Shown: piece after piece, positions 1 through 9,204 of the stretch | Layout: every line of letters begins with the position of its first letter | How positions within the stretch are numbered: position 1 is the stretch's first letter | Source of the DNA: Bacteroidota bacterium | GTDB taxonomy: Bacteria; Bacteroidota; Bacteroidia; AKYH767-A; OLB10 | Assembly (NCBI GenBank): GCA_016714535.1 | Contig: JADKDR010000005.1 | Span: forward strand, 248,001 to 312,000 | Length of the DNA: 64,000 nt | Direction of reading: 5' to 3' | Program-made: the position numbers and the translations under genes | The notes under the pieces: generated by a model | Told to the model about the DNA's origin: nothing | The model's database searches: none | Seen by the model: only the letters and a program-made list of their open reading frames with translations

Positions 1-870
1 GCAGGTACTAGCGCTACCAATACCATTACTGTAAATATTAGTTCAACAGCAGTTAGCGGCAATGTAACTGTGCGCGGCAGCAATCAGTATGGCGAAGGTG
101 CGAGTGCGCAACTTTCGGTAACCGTAAACAATTTGCCAAATGCAACAATTACAGCTGCTGGCCCAATTGCATTTTGCAAGGGGCAAAATGTGACACTCAA
201 TGCAATATCAGTTGCAAATCAAACCTATCAGTGGAAAAAAGCAAATAATATAATTGCAGCAGCAACTAACTCATCCTATGTAGCAAACAGTGGTGGAACG
301 TATAAGGTTACCGTAACAAATTCGATAACCGGTTGTTCGCGCACTACGCCCAACGGAATACAAGTAACTGTTAATGGATTGCCTTCCGCATCTATTACTC
401 CGCAAGGTCCAACAACTTTTTGTCCCGGAGGAAGTGTCAACCTGCTTGCTAATTCAGGAAGTGGTTATGCCTATCAATGGCAAAAGGGATTGAATACTAT
501 ACAATCAGCTACTGCACAAAATTATGTAGCAAATGCTACAGGTAATTATCGGGTAATTGTTACAAATGCTGCCGGATGTTCAAAATCTTCGGTTGCTGTT
601 GCTGTTTCGGCTACATGCAAAATGATGGAAGAAACAACAGAAAATATTAGTCCTAAAATATATCCTATACCGGCCACCGATAAAATTGTTTTAAATGTAA
701 CATCGCATGCAGCCTTCAGCATTTATGATATTTATGGCAAGTTAGTTTACTCAGGCATAAGTTTACCGGGCAATGGAGTTGTTGATATTTCCCGATTAGA
801 AGGTGGAACCTATTTTATACTTATTCATACTGACAAGGGGTATCAGCAGGGCAAGTTTGTGAAACTTTAA
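1..870 (+). CDS. T9SS surface protein with Ig-like repeats, 5' truncated
   Basis: The reading frame is open from base 1, so the N-terminus lies outside the window; a GTG at 70 is internal. Two or more roughly 80-residue Ig/PKD-like repeats are visible, each with an F-C (AFCKG, TFCPG), a central YQW and a closing GC (TGCSRT, AGCSKS). The last ~75 residues form a T9SS type A sorting domain (KIYPIPATDKIVLNV, then a GGTYFILI strand and a terminal KFVKL). The protein is therefore exported to or through the outer membrane by type IX secretion and is probably an adhesin or a surface enzyme whose catalytic part is upstream. Its repeats are the same kind as those at the end of the cellulase at 5643-8720. 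Activity cannot be judged. Confidence 0.85.
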   Translation, partial: AGTSATNTITVNISSTAVSGNVTVRGSNQYGEGASAQLSVTVNNLPNATITAAGPIAFCKGQNVTLNAISVANQTYQWKKANNIIAAATNSSYVANSGGTYKVTVTNSITGCSRTTPNGIQVTVNGLPSASITPQGPTTFCPGGSVNLLANSGSGYAYQWQKGLNTIQSATAQNYVANATGNYRVIVTNAAGCSKSSVAVAVSATCKMMEETTENISPKIYPIPATDKIVLNVTSHAAFSIYDIYGKLVYSGISLPGNGVVDISRLEGGTYFILIHTDKGYQQGKFVKL

Positions 871-959
871 GATTTCATATTCCATTTTCGGTTTATTTTT
901 GCCTTGTTATTTTTAGCTTCTTAGCAGATTATTGATAATGGCCAAGGGACTGATAAGCG

Positions 960-1060
960 ACTTCATACTGCCACATTTTCCATCCATCTGCCACGTAAAA
1001 TCCATTATCCTAGGGGTAACTGCCAAAAATGCGTTACATCCACTTATGGCAATAAATTTG
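960..1060 (+). promoter_or_regulatory. Putative groESL promoter and CTGCCA repeats
   Basis: A good Bacteroidota -7 element, TAAATTTG, lies at 1053-1060, about 75 bases before groES. Upstream are three direct copies of CTGCCA at 968, 988 and 1020, spaced 20 and 32 bases apart (about two and three helical turns). GTAAC at 1016 and GTTAC at 1033 form a short inverted repeat. I see no CIRCE element (TTAGCACTC-N9-GAGTGCTAA), so HrcA control is not supported here. Confidence 0.4.
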
Positions 1061-1133
1061 AAGAAGGGGCAGAGGAAATTTTTTCCTAATTCTTAATAAA
1101 TTCTTAAGTAAAATTAAATTAAAAAAAATTAAA

Positions 1134-1409
1134 ATGTCTATGAACATCACTCCTCTTGCTGACCGCGTAATAGTTGAGGCAGCAGCAGCCGAAGAAAAAA
1201 CAGCTTCAGGTATTATTATCCCTGATACTGCAAAAGAAAAACCACAGCAAGGCACCGTAGTAGCTGTAGGTAAAGGTAAGAAAGACGAACCTATGACCGT
1301 AAAGGTTGGCGATAAGGTTTTGTATGGCAAATATGCCGGTACTGAGATTAATCACTCAGGTAAGGAATATTTAATTATGCGCGAAAGCGATATTTTCGCA
1401 GTAGTGTAA
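1134..1409 (+). CDS. groES: Co-chaperonin GroES
   Basis: A 91-residue co-chaperonin, close to the usual length. It starts with the typical ITPLADRVIVE and carries SGIIIPDTAKEKPQQGTVV, which includes the mobile-loop region that contacts GroEL, and ends LIMRESDIFAVV. The heptameric lid caps the GroEL cavity in the cytoplasm during ATP-driven folding. It lies 132 bases upstream of groEL on the same strand, the standard groESL operon. The ATG at 1134 fits the family N-terminus (MNITPL) with a two-residue extension. Confidence 0.97.
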   Translation: MSMNITPLADRVIVEAAAAEEKTASGIIIPDTAKEKPQQGTVVAVGKGKKDEPMTVKVGDKVLYGKYAGTEINHSGKEYLIMRESDIFAVV

Positions 1410-1541
1410 ATTGTAAAGTTGAAAATAAAAAACGTTTAGCACAGTGAGTAAAAAGCTTGCCTAGCATTCGAATCAAATTCTGCTTTCAAAAATTTCAAAT
1501 AAAAAATCAAAAATTAATAACTAAGAAATAAAAACAATAAA

Positions 1542-3179
1542 ATGGCAAAGGATATCACATTTAATTTAGAAGCACGCGATGCGCTGAAGCGCGGAGTAGA
1601 TGCATTAGCAAATGCAGTTAAGGTAACGTTAGGCCCCAAAGGTCGTAATGTAATTATCGACAAAAAATATGGATCACCATCCATTACCAAAGATGGAGTA
1701 ACCGTGGCAAAGGAAATCGAATTGAAAAATCCGATTGAAAACATGGGTGCCCAAATGTTGAAAGAAGTAGCAAGCAAAACAGCTGATGTAGCCGGTGATG
1801 GAACAACTACAGCAACGGTATTAGCCCAGGCAATTGTAACGGCAGGCTTGAAAAATGTTGCTGCAGGTGCAAATCCAATGGATTTGAAGCGTGGTATTGA
1901 TAAGGCTGTTGCAAGTGTGGTAGCTGAATTAAGAAACATGAGCAAAGAAGTTGGTGACGATAATAGCAAGATAGAGCAAGTTGCTACTATTTCTGCAAAC
2001 AACGATGCCACCATCGGAAAACTAATTGCCGATGCAATGGGTCGTGTAAAAAAAGAAGGCGTTATAACCGTAGAAGAAGCAAAAGGAACCGAAACCCATG
2101 TTGAAGTGGTAGAAGGTATGCAGTTTGACCGTGGTTATATTTCTCCATACTTTGTTACCAATGCCGACAAAATGGAAGCTGTTTTAGAAAACCCTTTCAT
2201 CTTATTATACGATAAGAAAATATCTAGCATGAAAGAGTTGTTACCAATTTTGGAAAAAACTGTTCAAACAGGTCGTCCATTATTAATCATTGCAGAAGAT
2301 GTAGATGGAGAGGCGTTGGCAACATTAGTAGTAAATAAAATTCGTGGTTCTTTAAAAATAGCTGCAGTAAAATCTCCGGGATTTGGCGATCGCAGAAAGG
2401 CAATGATGGAAGATATCGGAATTCTAACCGGTGGAACTGTAATTGCCGAAGAGCGCGGTTTCAAATTAGAAAATGCCGACTTGACTTATTTAGGTACTTG
2501 CGAAAAAATTACCATCGACAAAGACAATACAACTCTTGTGGGTGGTGTTGGTTCTAAAGATGATATTACAGCGCGTGTTAATCAGATAAAGGCACAAATC
2601 GAAACCACTACCTCTGACTATGATAAAGAGAAATTGCAAGAGCGCTTAGCCAAACTTGCCGGTGGTGTTGCTGTATTGTATGTAGGTGCAGCTACAGAAG
2701 TTGAAATGAAAGAGAAAAAAGATCGTGTAGATGATGCATTACACGCAACCCGCGCAGCTGTTGAAGAAGGAATTGTACCGGGTGGAGGTGTAGCTTACAT
2801 CCGTGCCATTCAGGCAATTGAAAAATCCAAGTTGAAAGGTGATAACGATGATGAAAGTACAGGAATCGCTATTATCAAGCGTGCATTAGAAGAGCCTCTT
2901 CGTCAGATAGTTCAAAATGCCGGTTTAGAAGGTTCAATCGTAGTTCAGAAAGTACGCGATGGTAAGGATGATTTTGGTTATAATGCTCGTAGCGATAGTT
3001 ATGAAAAAATGCTTGCTGCAGGTGTTATAGACCCTACAAAAGTAACCCGTGTTGCCCTTGAAAATGCAGCATCTATTGCAGGTATGTTACTTACTACCGA
3101 GTGTGTATTAAGCGATATTAAAGAAGACAAGCCTTCTGCTCCGGCTATGCCAGGTGGTATGGATGGAATGGGATATTAA
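1542..3179 (+). CDS. groEL: Chaperonin GroEL (60 kDa)
   Basis: A 545-residue chaperonin of normal length. Seen are the N-terminal AKDITFNLEARDALKRGVD, the ATP-binding VTLGPKGRN and GDGTTTATVLA (catalytic Asp), the apical-domain segment GYISPYFVTNADKM, and the Gly-Met-rich tail GGMDGMGY that lies in the folding chamber. It forms the double heptameric ring that folds cytosolic proteins with GroES. It is second in the groESL operon and is followed 31 bases later by a strong intrinsic terminator. No disruption seen. Confidence 0.98.
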   Translation: MAKDITFNLEARDALKRGVDALANAVKVTLGPKGRNVIIDKKYGSPSITKDGVTVAKEIELKNPIENMGAQMLKEVASKTADVAGDGTTTATVLAQAIVTAGLKNVAAGANPMDLKRGIDKAVASVVAELRNMSKEVGDDNSKIEQVATISANNDATIGKLIADAMGRVKKEGVITVEEAKGTETHVEVVEGMQFDRGYISPYFVTNADKMEAVLENPFILLYDKKISSMKELLPILEKTVQTGRPLLIIAEDVDGEALATLVVNKIRGSLKIAAVKSPGFGDRRKAMMEDIGILTGGTVIAEERGFKLENADLTYLGTCEKITIDKDNTTLVGGVGSKDDITARVNQIKAQIETTTSDYDKEKLQERLAKLAGGVAVLYVGAATEVEMKEKKDRVDDALHATRAAVEEGIVPGGGVAYIRAIQAIEKSKLKGDNDDESTGIAIIKRALEEPLRQIVQNAGLEGSIVVQKVRDGKDDFGYNARSDSYEKMLAAGVIDPTKVTRVALENAASIAGMLLTTECVLSDIKEDKPSAPAMPGGMDGMGY

Positions 3180-3210
3180 GAAAAATATATATGGCTGTTT
3201 TAACCGTAAG

Positions 3211-3235
3211 GCCCGCTCAATTGAGCGGGCTTTTT
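3211..3235 (+). terminator. Intrinsic terminator after groEL
   Basis: A perfect 20-base palindrome (GCCCGCTCAA / TTGAGCGGGC) at 3211-3230 is followed directly by TTTTT. It lies 31 bases after the groEL stop codon. Textbook Rho-independent structure. Confidence 0.9.
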
Positions 3236-3262
3236 GTTAGAATACAACGGAGTGTTTGCGTG

Positions 3263-3294
3263 TTGTATTTATTTGTTTGGATTAAATACATTTG
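3263..3294 (+). promoter_or_regulatory. Putative promoter of coaBC
   Basis: A -7 element TACATTTG at 3287-3294 is preceded by TTG at 3263-3265 with a 21-base spacer, close to the Bacteroidota layout TTG-N19-21-TAnnTTTG. It is downstream of the groEL terminator and about 120 bases before coaBC, implying a long leader. Confidence 0.45.
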
Positions 3295-3417
3295 CGCTTA
3301 ATAATAATGACGTCATCAAGATTCAAGATATACAGAGGTTGGGGATTATGGATATGAAAATCTTGACAAGAAGTCTTTAGTGGTTTTTTAAAAATTTAAT
3401 TTTTTATATTTCAATAA

Positions 3418-4605
3418 ATGGCAGTTAACCATAAAGTATTGCTGGGTATAAGCGGAAGCATTGCAGCCTATAAAACTCCTGACCTGGTGAGATTATTGAT
3501 AAAAGCCGGTTGCGAGGTAAAGGTAGTTATTACCGAGTCGGCTAAGTCAATGGTTAGCGAACTTTCATTAGCCACTGTAAGCCGCAATGTAGTTGTAAGT
3601 GATATTGCCAGCCAGGCACAATGGAACAATCATGTTGCACTTGGCTTGTGGGCCAATGTAATGTTGGTTGCACCGGGTAGTGCCAATACCATAGCAAAAA
3701 TGGCCAATGGAGTCTGTGATAACATGCTGCTTGCCTGTTACCTGAGTGCACGCTGTCCTGTAATGCTTGCCCCGGCTATGGATTTGGACATGTTTGAACA
3801 TGCTACAACTCAAAAAAATTTGGCAATATTAAAGCAGAATGGCGTAAGCATAATAGGCCCGGCAAGCGGTGAACTTGCAAGCGGATTGGTAGGGCAGGGA
3901 AGAATGGAAGAGCCGCAAATAATAGTTGAACAAATTTTGCGTTTACTCAAAGGCAAGCAAGACCTTACTGGTAAACACATAGTGGTAAGTGCGGGCCCAA
4001 CACGTGAGCCTATTGACCCTGTGCGCTATCTTAGCAATTACAGCACCGGCAAAATGGGGTATGCAATTGCAGAACAAGCAGCAAAGCGTGGAGCGCAGGT
4101 AACGTTAATAGCAGGAAAGGGTGGCGATACTTTTGCGCACAAGGAAGTAAAAACAATTTGGGTTGATAGCGCAGAAGAAATGTATAAAGCGTGTGAGTTG
4201 GAGTTTGAGAAATGTAATGCCTTTATTATGAGTGCAGCCGTTGCCGACTATACTCCTGAAACTGTTGCTGCTATAAAGATTAAAAAGAAGGACGATGAAA
4301 TGCAGATTAAGCTTAAGAAAACAACAGATATTTTAGCTACACTTGGAGAGCAAAAAAAGGGGCAGACTTTGGTGGGCTTTGCACTCGAAACCAATGACGA
4401 AATTGAAAATGCCAGGGGAAAACTAAAGCGCAAGAACCTGGACCTGATTATACTTAATAGCATGCGCGATGCCGGAGCCGGCTTTGGAACCGATACAAAT
4501 AAGATTACCGTATTAGACAAAAACGAAAAAGTGACTCATTTTGAATTAAAGACAAAGAAGGATGTAGCAAATGATATTTTAGATTTAGTAGCTGCAACAT
4601 TTTAA
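3418..4605 (+). CDS. coaBC: Bifunctional phosphopantothenoylcysteine decarboxylase / phosphopantothenate-cysteine ligase
   Basis: 395 residues with two enzyme domains of coenzyme A synthesis. The N-terminal flavoprotein half (CoaC, ~1-180) begins LLGISGSIAAYKT, has HVALGLWANVMLVAPGSANT with the active-site His, and PAMDLDMF in place of the usual PAMNxxMW. The C-terminal half (CoaB, ~185-395) begins IVVSAGPTREPIDPVRYLSN, with STGKMGYAIAEQAA and AAVADYTPE. The protein joins cysteine to phosphopantothenate and decarboxylates the product to 4'-phosphopantetheine. The DUF4835 gene follows after 17 bases, an order common in Bacteroidota. Confidence 0.95.
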   Translation: MAVNHKVLLGISGSIAAYKTPDLVRLLIKAGCEVKVVITESAKSMVSELSLATVSRNVVVSDIASQAQWNNHVALGLWANVMLVAPGSANTIAKMANGVCDNMLLACYLSARCPVMLAPAMDLDMFEHATTQKNLAILKQNGVSIIGPASGELASGLVGQGRMEEPQIIVEQILRLLKGKQDLTGKHIVVSAGPTREPIDPVRYLSNYSTGKMGYAIAEQAAKRGAQVTLIAGKGGDTFAHKEVKTIWVDSAEEMYKACELEFEKCNAFIMSAAVADYTPETVAAIKIKKKDDEMQIKLKKTTDILATLGEQKKGQTLVGFALETNDEIENARGKLKRKNLDLIILNSMRDAGAGFGTDTNKITVLDKNEKVTHFELKTKKDVANDILDLVAATF

Positions 4606-4622
4606 AACCATATTTTTGTAAA

Positions 4623-5540
4623 ATGAAAATGTATATCAAAACAAGAATACTGTTAGCAGTGGTAATTTCACTCTGCAGTGTAATTAATTCCAATGCGCAA
4701 GAACTTCGTTGCATTGTGAGCATTAATAGCCAGAAAATTGCAAACAGTGACCGAAATGTATTCAACAACATGCAGCAGGTTATTGCAGAGTTTATGAATA
4801 ACACACGTTGGTCTACTGATAAGTTTAAGAGTGAAGAACGAATTGATTGTTCGCTCAATATTATTATTGACACTCGTCCATCCAATAATGATTTTACCGG
4901 AAGCATTCAGATTACCTCTAACAGACCCGTTTATAAGTCTACCTACAATTCTCCATTAATGAATATAAAGGATGACAAGTTTCAATTTAAGTTTGTGGAG
5001 TTTCAGCAACTGGAGTGGAACGAAAATGGATCCAATACCAATCTGGTTAATGTGCTTGCTTTTTATGCTTTCATGATGCTTGGGTTTGACTACGATTCGT
5101 ATTCACCCTTGGGTGGTACAGTTTTTTTTAGCAAGGCTCAGGTAATTGTAAACAATAGTGCAAATGTTTCAGAACCCGGATGGCGCGCTGCTGAGAGCGA
5201 CCGCAATCGTTATTGGTTGTGCGAAAATATCAATGCCCCATTATTTAAACCTGTACGCGAACTAATGTATAAAATGCACCGCAAAGGCTTAGACGAAATG
5301 ACCAAAGATCAACCTACATCCTTACGCACCATTTCAGAAGCCATACTTCCATTAAAAAAAATTCAGCAAACACGCCCAACCTCATGGCTTTTGCAAAACT
5401 TTTGTTATGCTAAGTCTGATGAGATTATCAATATCTTCAAGGGAGAGCCCGTTCCTCCCGATATGAAAAATAGCGTAAAACTTGCTATGCAGGAAATTGA
5501 TATTCCAAACGCAAGCAAGTATGATGCAATTACGCAGTAA
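4623..5540 (+). CDS. DUF4835 family protein (PorD-like, T9SS-associated)
   Basis: 305 residues with a signal peptide (TRILLAVVISLCSVINSNAQ) and the body of the DUF4835 family: QELRCIVSINSQKI at the mature N-terminus, TRWSTDKFKSEERIDC, then LAFYAFMMLGFDYDSYSPLGG and EPGWRAAESDRNRYW. Family members are periplasmic, and one, PorD, is linked to type IX secretion; the molecular role is not known. It follows coaBC by 17 bases and is probably co-transcribed. The T9SS substrates in this window are consistent with such a role. Family assignment is strong; function is inference. Confidence 0.88.
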   Translation: MKMYIKTRILLAVVISLCSVINSNAQELRCIVSINSQKIANSDRNVFNNMQQVIAEFMNNTRWSTDKFKSEERIDCSLNIIIDTRPSNNDFTGSIQITSNRPVYKSTYNSPLMNIKDDKFQFKFVEFQQLEWNENGSNTNLVNVLAFYAFMMLGFDYDSYSPLGGTVFFSKAQVIVNNSANVSEPGWRAAESDRNRYWLCENINAPLFKPVRELMYKMHRKGLDEMTKDQPTSLRTISEAILPLKKIQQTRPTSWLLQNFCYAKSDEIINIFKGEPVPPDMKNSVKLAMQEIDIPNASKYDAITQ

Positions 5541-5642
5541 TTGCAAACTGTTTCAGTTAGGTGAAAATGCCAAATAAGGAATTGGACTTAACGCTGCTTT
5601 AATATAGCTAAGGATTATTTATAAAATATTTTTATTTAGTGG

Positions 5643-8600
5643 TTAAAGCTTGACCACACGCAGTTGCTCGGTTTTATCGTAATAATTTATTTTTATAATA
5701 TATACACCAGGACTCAAGTTTTTTCCTTTTTTTATGGTGCTGCTTAAAGGCAGGTTCTTTTCTATCTCGCGTCCTGTATTGTCAAGTATAAGCACCATTG
5801 CAACTTCAAGTCCTAATTCGATTATTATTTCATTCGTAAAAGGGTTGGGGTAAGCAATTGCAGAAGGTGTAACCGCTTGTTTCAGTTTGCAATTGATGTT
5901 TAATATGGTAGTCGAGCTTGTAAGTGTGCAGCCTGAGTTATCGGTAACAACAACTTTATAATTGCCATTTTGAGAAAAGTATTGTAGCCATTGTGTTGCC
6001 CCGGGTATATCGTTACCGTTATGTTTCCATTGATAAACATAGCCCCCGCCATTCGCAGTAGAAAGTAAAACACTATCACCGGCACAAAAATTTATTGTAC
6101 CCGCAGGATTGATTGGTGGAATGCTCGATTCGGTAACATTTATAACTGAAGAACTTCTAGTGCATCCACTAGAGGTATTAGTAACCAACTGATAGGCACC
6201 GGTAACAGTTGCAGTGTAGGAATTCGCTATAGCTCCGGGAATGTTGGTAGCATTCCGCATCCATTGAAAACCAAGACCTGTTTGATTGGTATTGATGCAT
6301 TGCAAGGTTGGACTGGCACCTCCACAAATATTGCTGCCTCCAGGTGCGCCAATGGAAGAGGAGGGACGTTTGGCGGTTTTTATACCTATCGAATTGGAAG
6401 TTTTGGTGCATCCATTAAAGGATACACTAACTTTATAATTTCCGCTGCTTGTAACGGTTAGCGTATTAGTTGTAGCATTTACTATGGGTACACCACCTTT
6501 TAACCATTGATATGCTGCACCGGAGTATACCGGAGCAGTTAGAATTCTGGTCTGTCCCAAACCTATGCAAATCGTATTGTTTCCGCTGTTGGTGATGGCT
6601 ACATTCGAAATAATCGTAATTGTTATCTTGCCAATAGCAACGCCGCTATTTGGTTCTTGCTTATAAATAGTAACCACACCCGAACTTCCATTTGTCCAGT
6701 TAACGGTAATAGTATTAGTTCCTTGTCCATTGCTGATGTATCCATTCGTAACGCACCAATTGTAAGTAGTGCCTGCCATAGCGCTTGTCACCGAATAGGT
6801 AGCACTACTGCTGTTGCAAACGCTTGCAGGACCTGCAATGGCAGCAGGGCTTGTGCAAACTGCACAAGCATATTGCGATACCAGACGCGAATAAGCTGCC
6901 TGACTATAAATGGCGTTTTCTGTAATTTCCCATGAGTTTTGCGGCCAACTTGTATTCCAGTCTTTGTAGCTTTTTTGGGTTGGCTGATTTTGAGGCGGGC
7001 TTATGGTGCCTCCATAGGTAGCATCCGGAGCATAATTGGGATTTGCTCCTCCGGGTAAAAATCCCGGTGGAGGTCCATACAAGCTTGTTAGCGCATTGTC
7101 ATAAGGGGTGCCATCGGCAAACCAACCGTGATAAAACTCGTTGGCACTGTTTTCTGCACCATGATTGTACATATTGCTCAAATGAACCATAGCCAATGGA
7201 TTGATGCCATGTATATAGTGCAACATACCAGAAGCTGCCCGATAAAAATTCAATTTATTTAATGTGTCAAGTTGATATGCATTCATATTGCCAAACATGA
7301 TTCCTTTATAGCACTTATGCATATTGTTGCCCCATGTGTAATCATAACTTTGCATAAATGCACGATAGGCATCGGTGCTATCCATAAAAGCCTGTAAATT
7401 ATCGGCTCCGTTTGTGGTCATGGCAGTGTGGTACGTATTGAGTATATTGTTCTTAACTGTTGTGGTGGCACCACTTATTTTAGTATAGTATAGCAACATT
7501 TCCTGATAGCTCGATTCGAAGGGATAAGCAAATGTCCATTGCATTAAATGAACTTGAGTGTAGTTCGAATTAAAAAATGTCCGGTAGGTAGTATCAGCCG
7601 TTGCAGCATAAAGGTAACATGCGGCTGCAATTTTTACCATTAGTTTATGGTAGGTATAGTCATTATCGTACTCGCCACTAACATTGGTGCATCCACTATT
7701 AGAGAATTGTACATTCGGATTGGCACTTGCCCATTGCCAAGCAAGTGTTGCCCGGGTTTTAAGTTTGAGTGAATAAGTTGAATTGATAGGCTGATAGACC
7801 TTCGCTGCATGTGCCAACATAGATGCTGCGGTTAAGGTAGCTGATGTACTTGCCGCGCCATAGTAGTCTGCACTAAGGTCTGCACTTGCCGGTGAAGCCG
7901 AATTAAAGCTTGTTCCCGCTTTGGTTAATACTGCTCCTGTGATACTGTCTTGCATTTTTAAAATCCAATCGAGTTCAAATTTTATTTCATCAAGCAAATC
8001 AGGAATTCCATTTCCACTTTCAGGTATGTTATAATCATCGCTCCAAACTCCCGGGTTTTGTTCATAAGCGCTCAATAAATCATGCACGGTATTGAATGCA
8101 AAATTTACATATTTATTGTAGTCGCCTGCATCATGCCAACCACCCGATAAATCTTTTTGAGTTGATAGTATAGGATTTGTTACCAACCTGCATTGCGTAA
8201 ACTGATTAGAATGATTATGACAGGCTAAATCTTTCCATTGCCCAACATGGATAGAGTCTTTAACTACACCACATCGCTGATAGTAAAAAGTACGTTGCGA
8301 CATTTTAAGGGCTTCGTTATATACACAAGGGCTTATTTCAAATTCATAGCTGCGTTTGTTTTGAATTGAATCATAAATGTAAAATTTGCCACATTCAGTT
8401 ACTCCACTGAAATTAAACCACCACGCTTTATCGCCCGACTGACTATGGGTTATCCCGTTTTTCCAGCTAACCACATTTCCTGTATAGATGGTTTGATTAT
8501 CCCACACCCTTCTTACCTTGTATTCTAGCGAAGGAATAAATGCCTGGCCAGCATTAAAACCAGTGATAGGATTGCTGATTACACAAATCTTTTGTGCACC

Positions 8601-8720
8601 GGGCAGATAACCAAACTGATCAACTTTAATATGGTTGTCAATTGTTTGTGCAAAAAGTATATGGGTACAGTTACAAAAGATGATAGCAATTGGTAGTGCA
8701 TATTGGATTATTTTTTTCAT
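5643..8720 (-). CDS. Glycoside hydrolase family 9 endoglucanase, T9SS-exported
   Basis: 1025 residues. A signal peptide is followed by a CelD_N-type Ig-like domain (~30-130; VDQFGYLPGAQKICVIS). The GH9 (alpha/alpha)6 catalytic domain spans ~140-620: SGGWHDAGDYNKYV (~192-205) holds the Asp pair that activates water, PESGNGIPDLLDEI follows, HGINPLAMVHLSN lies near 505, and WEITENAIYSQAAYSRL (~597-613) holds the catalytic acid Glu. Three or four Ig/PKD-like repeats follow, then a T9SS sorting domain (AIAYPNPFTNEIIIEL, final LRVVKL). It should hydrolyse beta-1,4-glucans such as cellulose at the surface or outside the cell. No carbohydrate-binding module is recognisable and no susCD pair is adjacent. 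It is convergent with the DUF4835 gene. Confidence 0.93.
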   Translation of the reverse strand: MKKIIQYALPIAIIFCNCTHILFAQTIDNHIKVDQFGYLPGAQKICVISNPITGFNAGQAFIPSLEYKVRRVWDNQTIYTGNVVSWKNGITHSQSGDKAWWFNFSGVTECGKFYIYDSIQNKRSYEFEISPCVYNEALKMSQRTFYYQRCGVVKDSIHVGQWKDLACHNHSNQFTQCRLVTNPILSTQKDLSGGWHDAGDYNKYVNFAFNTVHDLLSAYEQNPGVWSDDYNIPESGNGIPDLLDEIKFELDWILKMQDSITGAVLTKAGTSFNSASPASADLSADYYGAASTSATLTAASMLAHAAKVYQPINSTYSLKLKTRATLAWQWASANPNVQFSNSGCTNVSGEYDNDYTYHKLMVKIAAACYLYAATADTTYRTFFNSNYTQVHLMQWTFAYPFESSYQEMLLYYTKISGATTTVKNNILNTYHTAMTTNGADNLQAFMDSTDAYRAFMQSYDYTWGNNMHKCYKGIMFGNMNAYQLDTLNKLNFYRAASGMLHYIHGINPLAMVHLSNMYNHGAENSANEFYHGWFADGTPYDNALTSLYGPPPGFLPGGANPNYAPDATYGGTISPPQNQPTQKSYKDWNTSWPQNSWEITENAIYSQAAYSRLVSQYACAVCTSPAAIAGPASVCNSSSATYSVTSAMAGTTYNWCVTNGYISNGQGTNTITVNWTNGSSGVVTIYKQEPNSGVAIGKITITIISNVAITNSGNNTICIGLGQTRILTAPVYSGAAYQWLKGGVPIVNATTNTLTVTSSGNYKVSVSFNGCTKTSNSIGIKTAKRPSSSIGAPGGSNICGGASPTLQCINTNQTGLGFQWMRNATNIPGAIANSYTATVTGAYQLVTNTSSGCTRSSSVINVTESSIPPINPAGTINFCAGDSVLLSTANGGGYVYQWKHNGNDIPGATQWLQYFSQNGNYKVVVTDNSGCTLTSSTTILNINCKLKQAVTPSAIAYPNPFTNEIIIELGLEVAMVLILDNTGREIEKNLPLSSTIKKGKNLSPGVYIIKINYYDKTEQLRVVKL

Positions 8721-8815
8721 CTGATTTATGGATTAGGTGCGTAAATCTAGAAGAAAAAATTAGATACCTGCAAGTATTTGGAGTTCCCATTTTGCTCTAG
8801 CAAAATGATCATGCA

Positions 8816-9196
8816 TTATCGTTTCATCCAGAATAAAACCTGTTTGTGATGATAAAGTATAAGAATGCAACAACAGATAAAAGTAATGAGCGCGTAAGCA
8901 AATAGTTGTCCCCCATCATTTTTTATTTCTATTCCCAATACAAACAAATGCGAAAGTAAAGCGCCTGCCATAGTTCCAGCACCAATTAAGGCTCCCCAAC
9001 CCGAAAACCACGGAATTAATAGCAAAATGCCTGCAATCAATTCAATAACCCCACTGCCTATGCGGCCTGCAGGTTCTGCACCTAGTTGCGAAAAAATAAA
9101 GATGGATTCTTCGGCTCCACTGAATTTAAAGAAAAGCGTTTGTAGTAAAATAAATGATGCTATTAATCTTGGTATCCAGATTAGTTTATTTTTCAT
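8816..9196 (-). CDS. DoxX family membrane protein
   Basis: 126 residues with four hydrophobic helices and the DoxX pattern: RLIASFILLQTLFFKFSGA, then RIGSGVIELIAGILLLIPW, GALIGAGTMAGALLSHL, and a final helix. DoxX-type proteins are small inner-membrane proteins, some tied to redox or quinone chemistry; the specific role here is unknown. It is the last gene of a minus-strand run and begins 8 bases after the YHS-domain gene ends, so the two are probably co-transcribed and co-functional. Confidence 0.8.
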   Translation of the reverse strand: MKNKLIWIPRLIASFILLQTLFFKFSGAEESIFIFSQLGAEPAGRIGSGVIELIAGILLLIPWFSGWGALIGAGTMAGALLSHLFVLGIEIKNDGGQLFAYALITFICCCILILYHHKQVLFWMKR

Positions 9197-9204
9197 ATCG
9201 GGTT

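Noticed and set aside
960..1130. CIRCE element for HrcA upstream of groES
   Set aside because: No TTAGCACTC-N9-GAGTGCTAA-like inverted repeat found on reading the whole leader.
1514..2014. Open frame of 166 codons antisense to groEL
   Set aside because: Fully inside groEL on the other strand, no domain; a shadow of groEL codon use.
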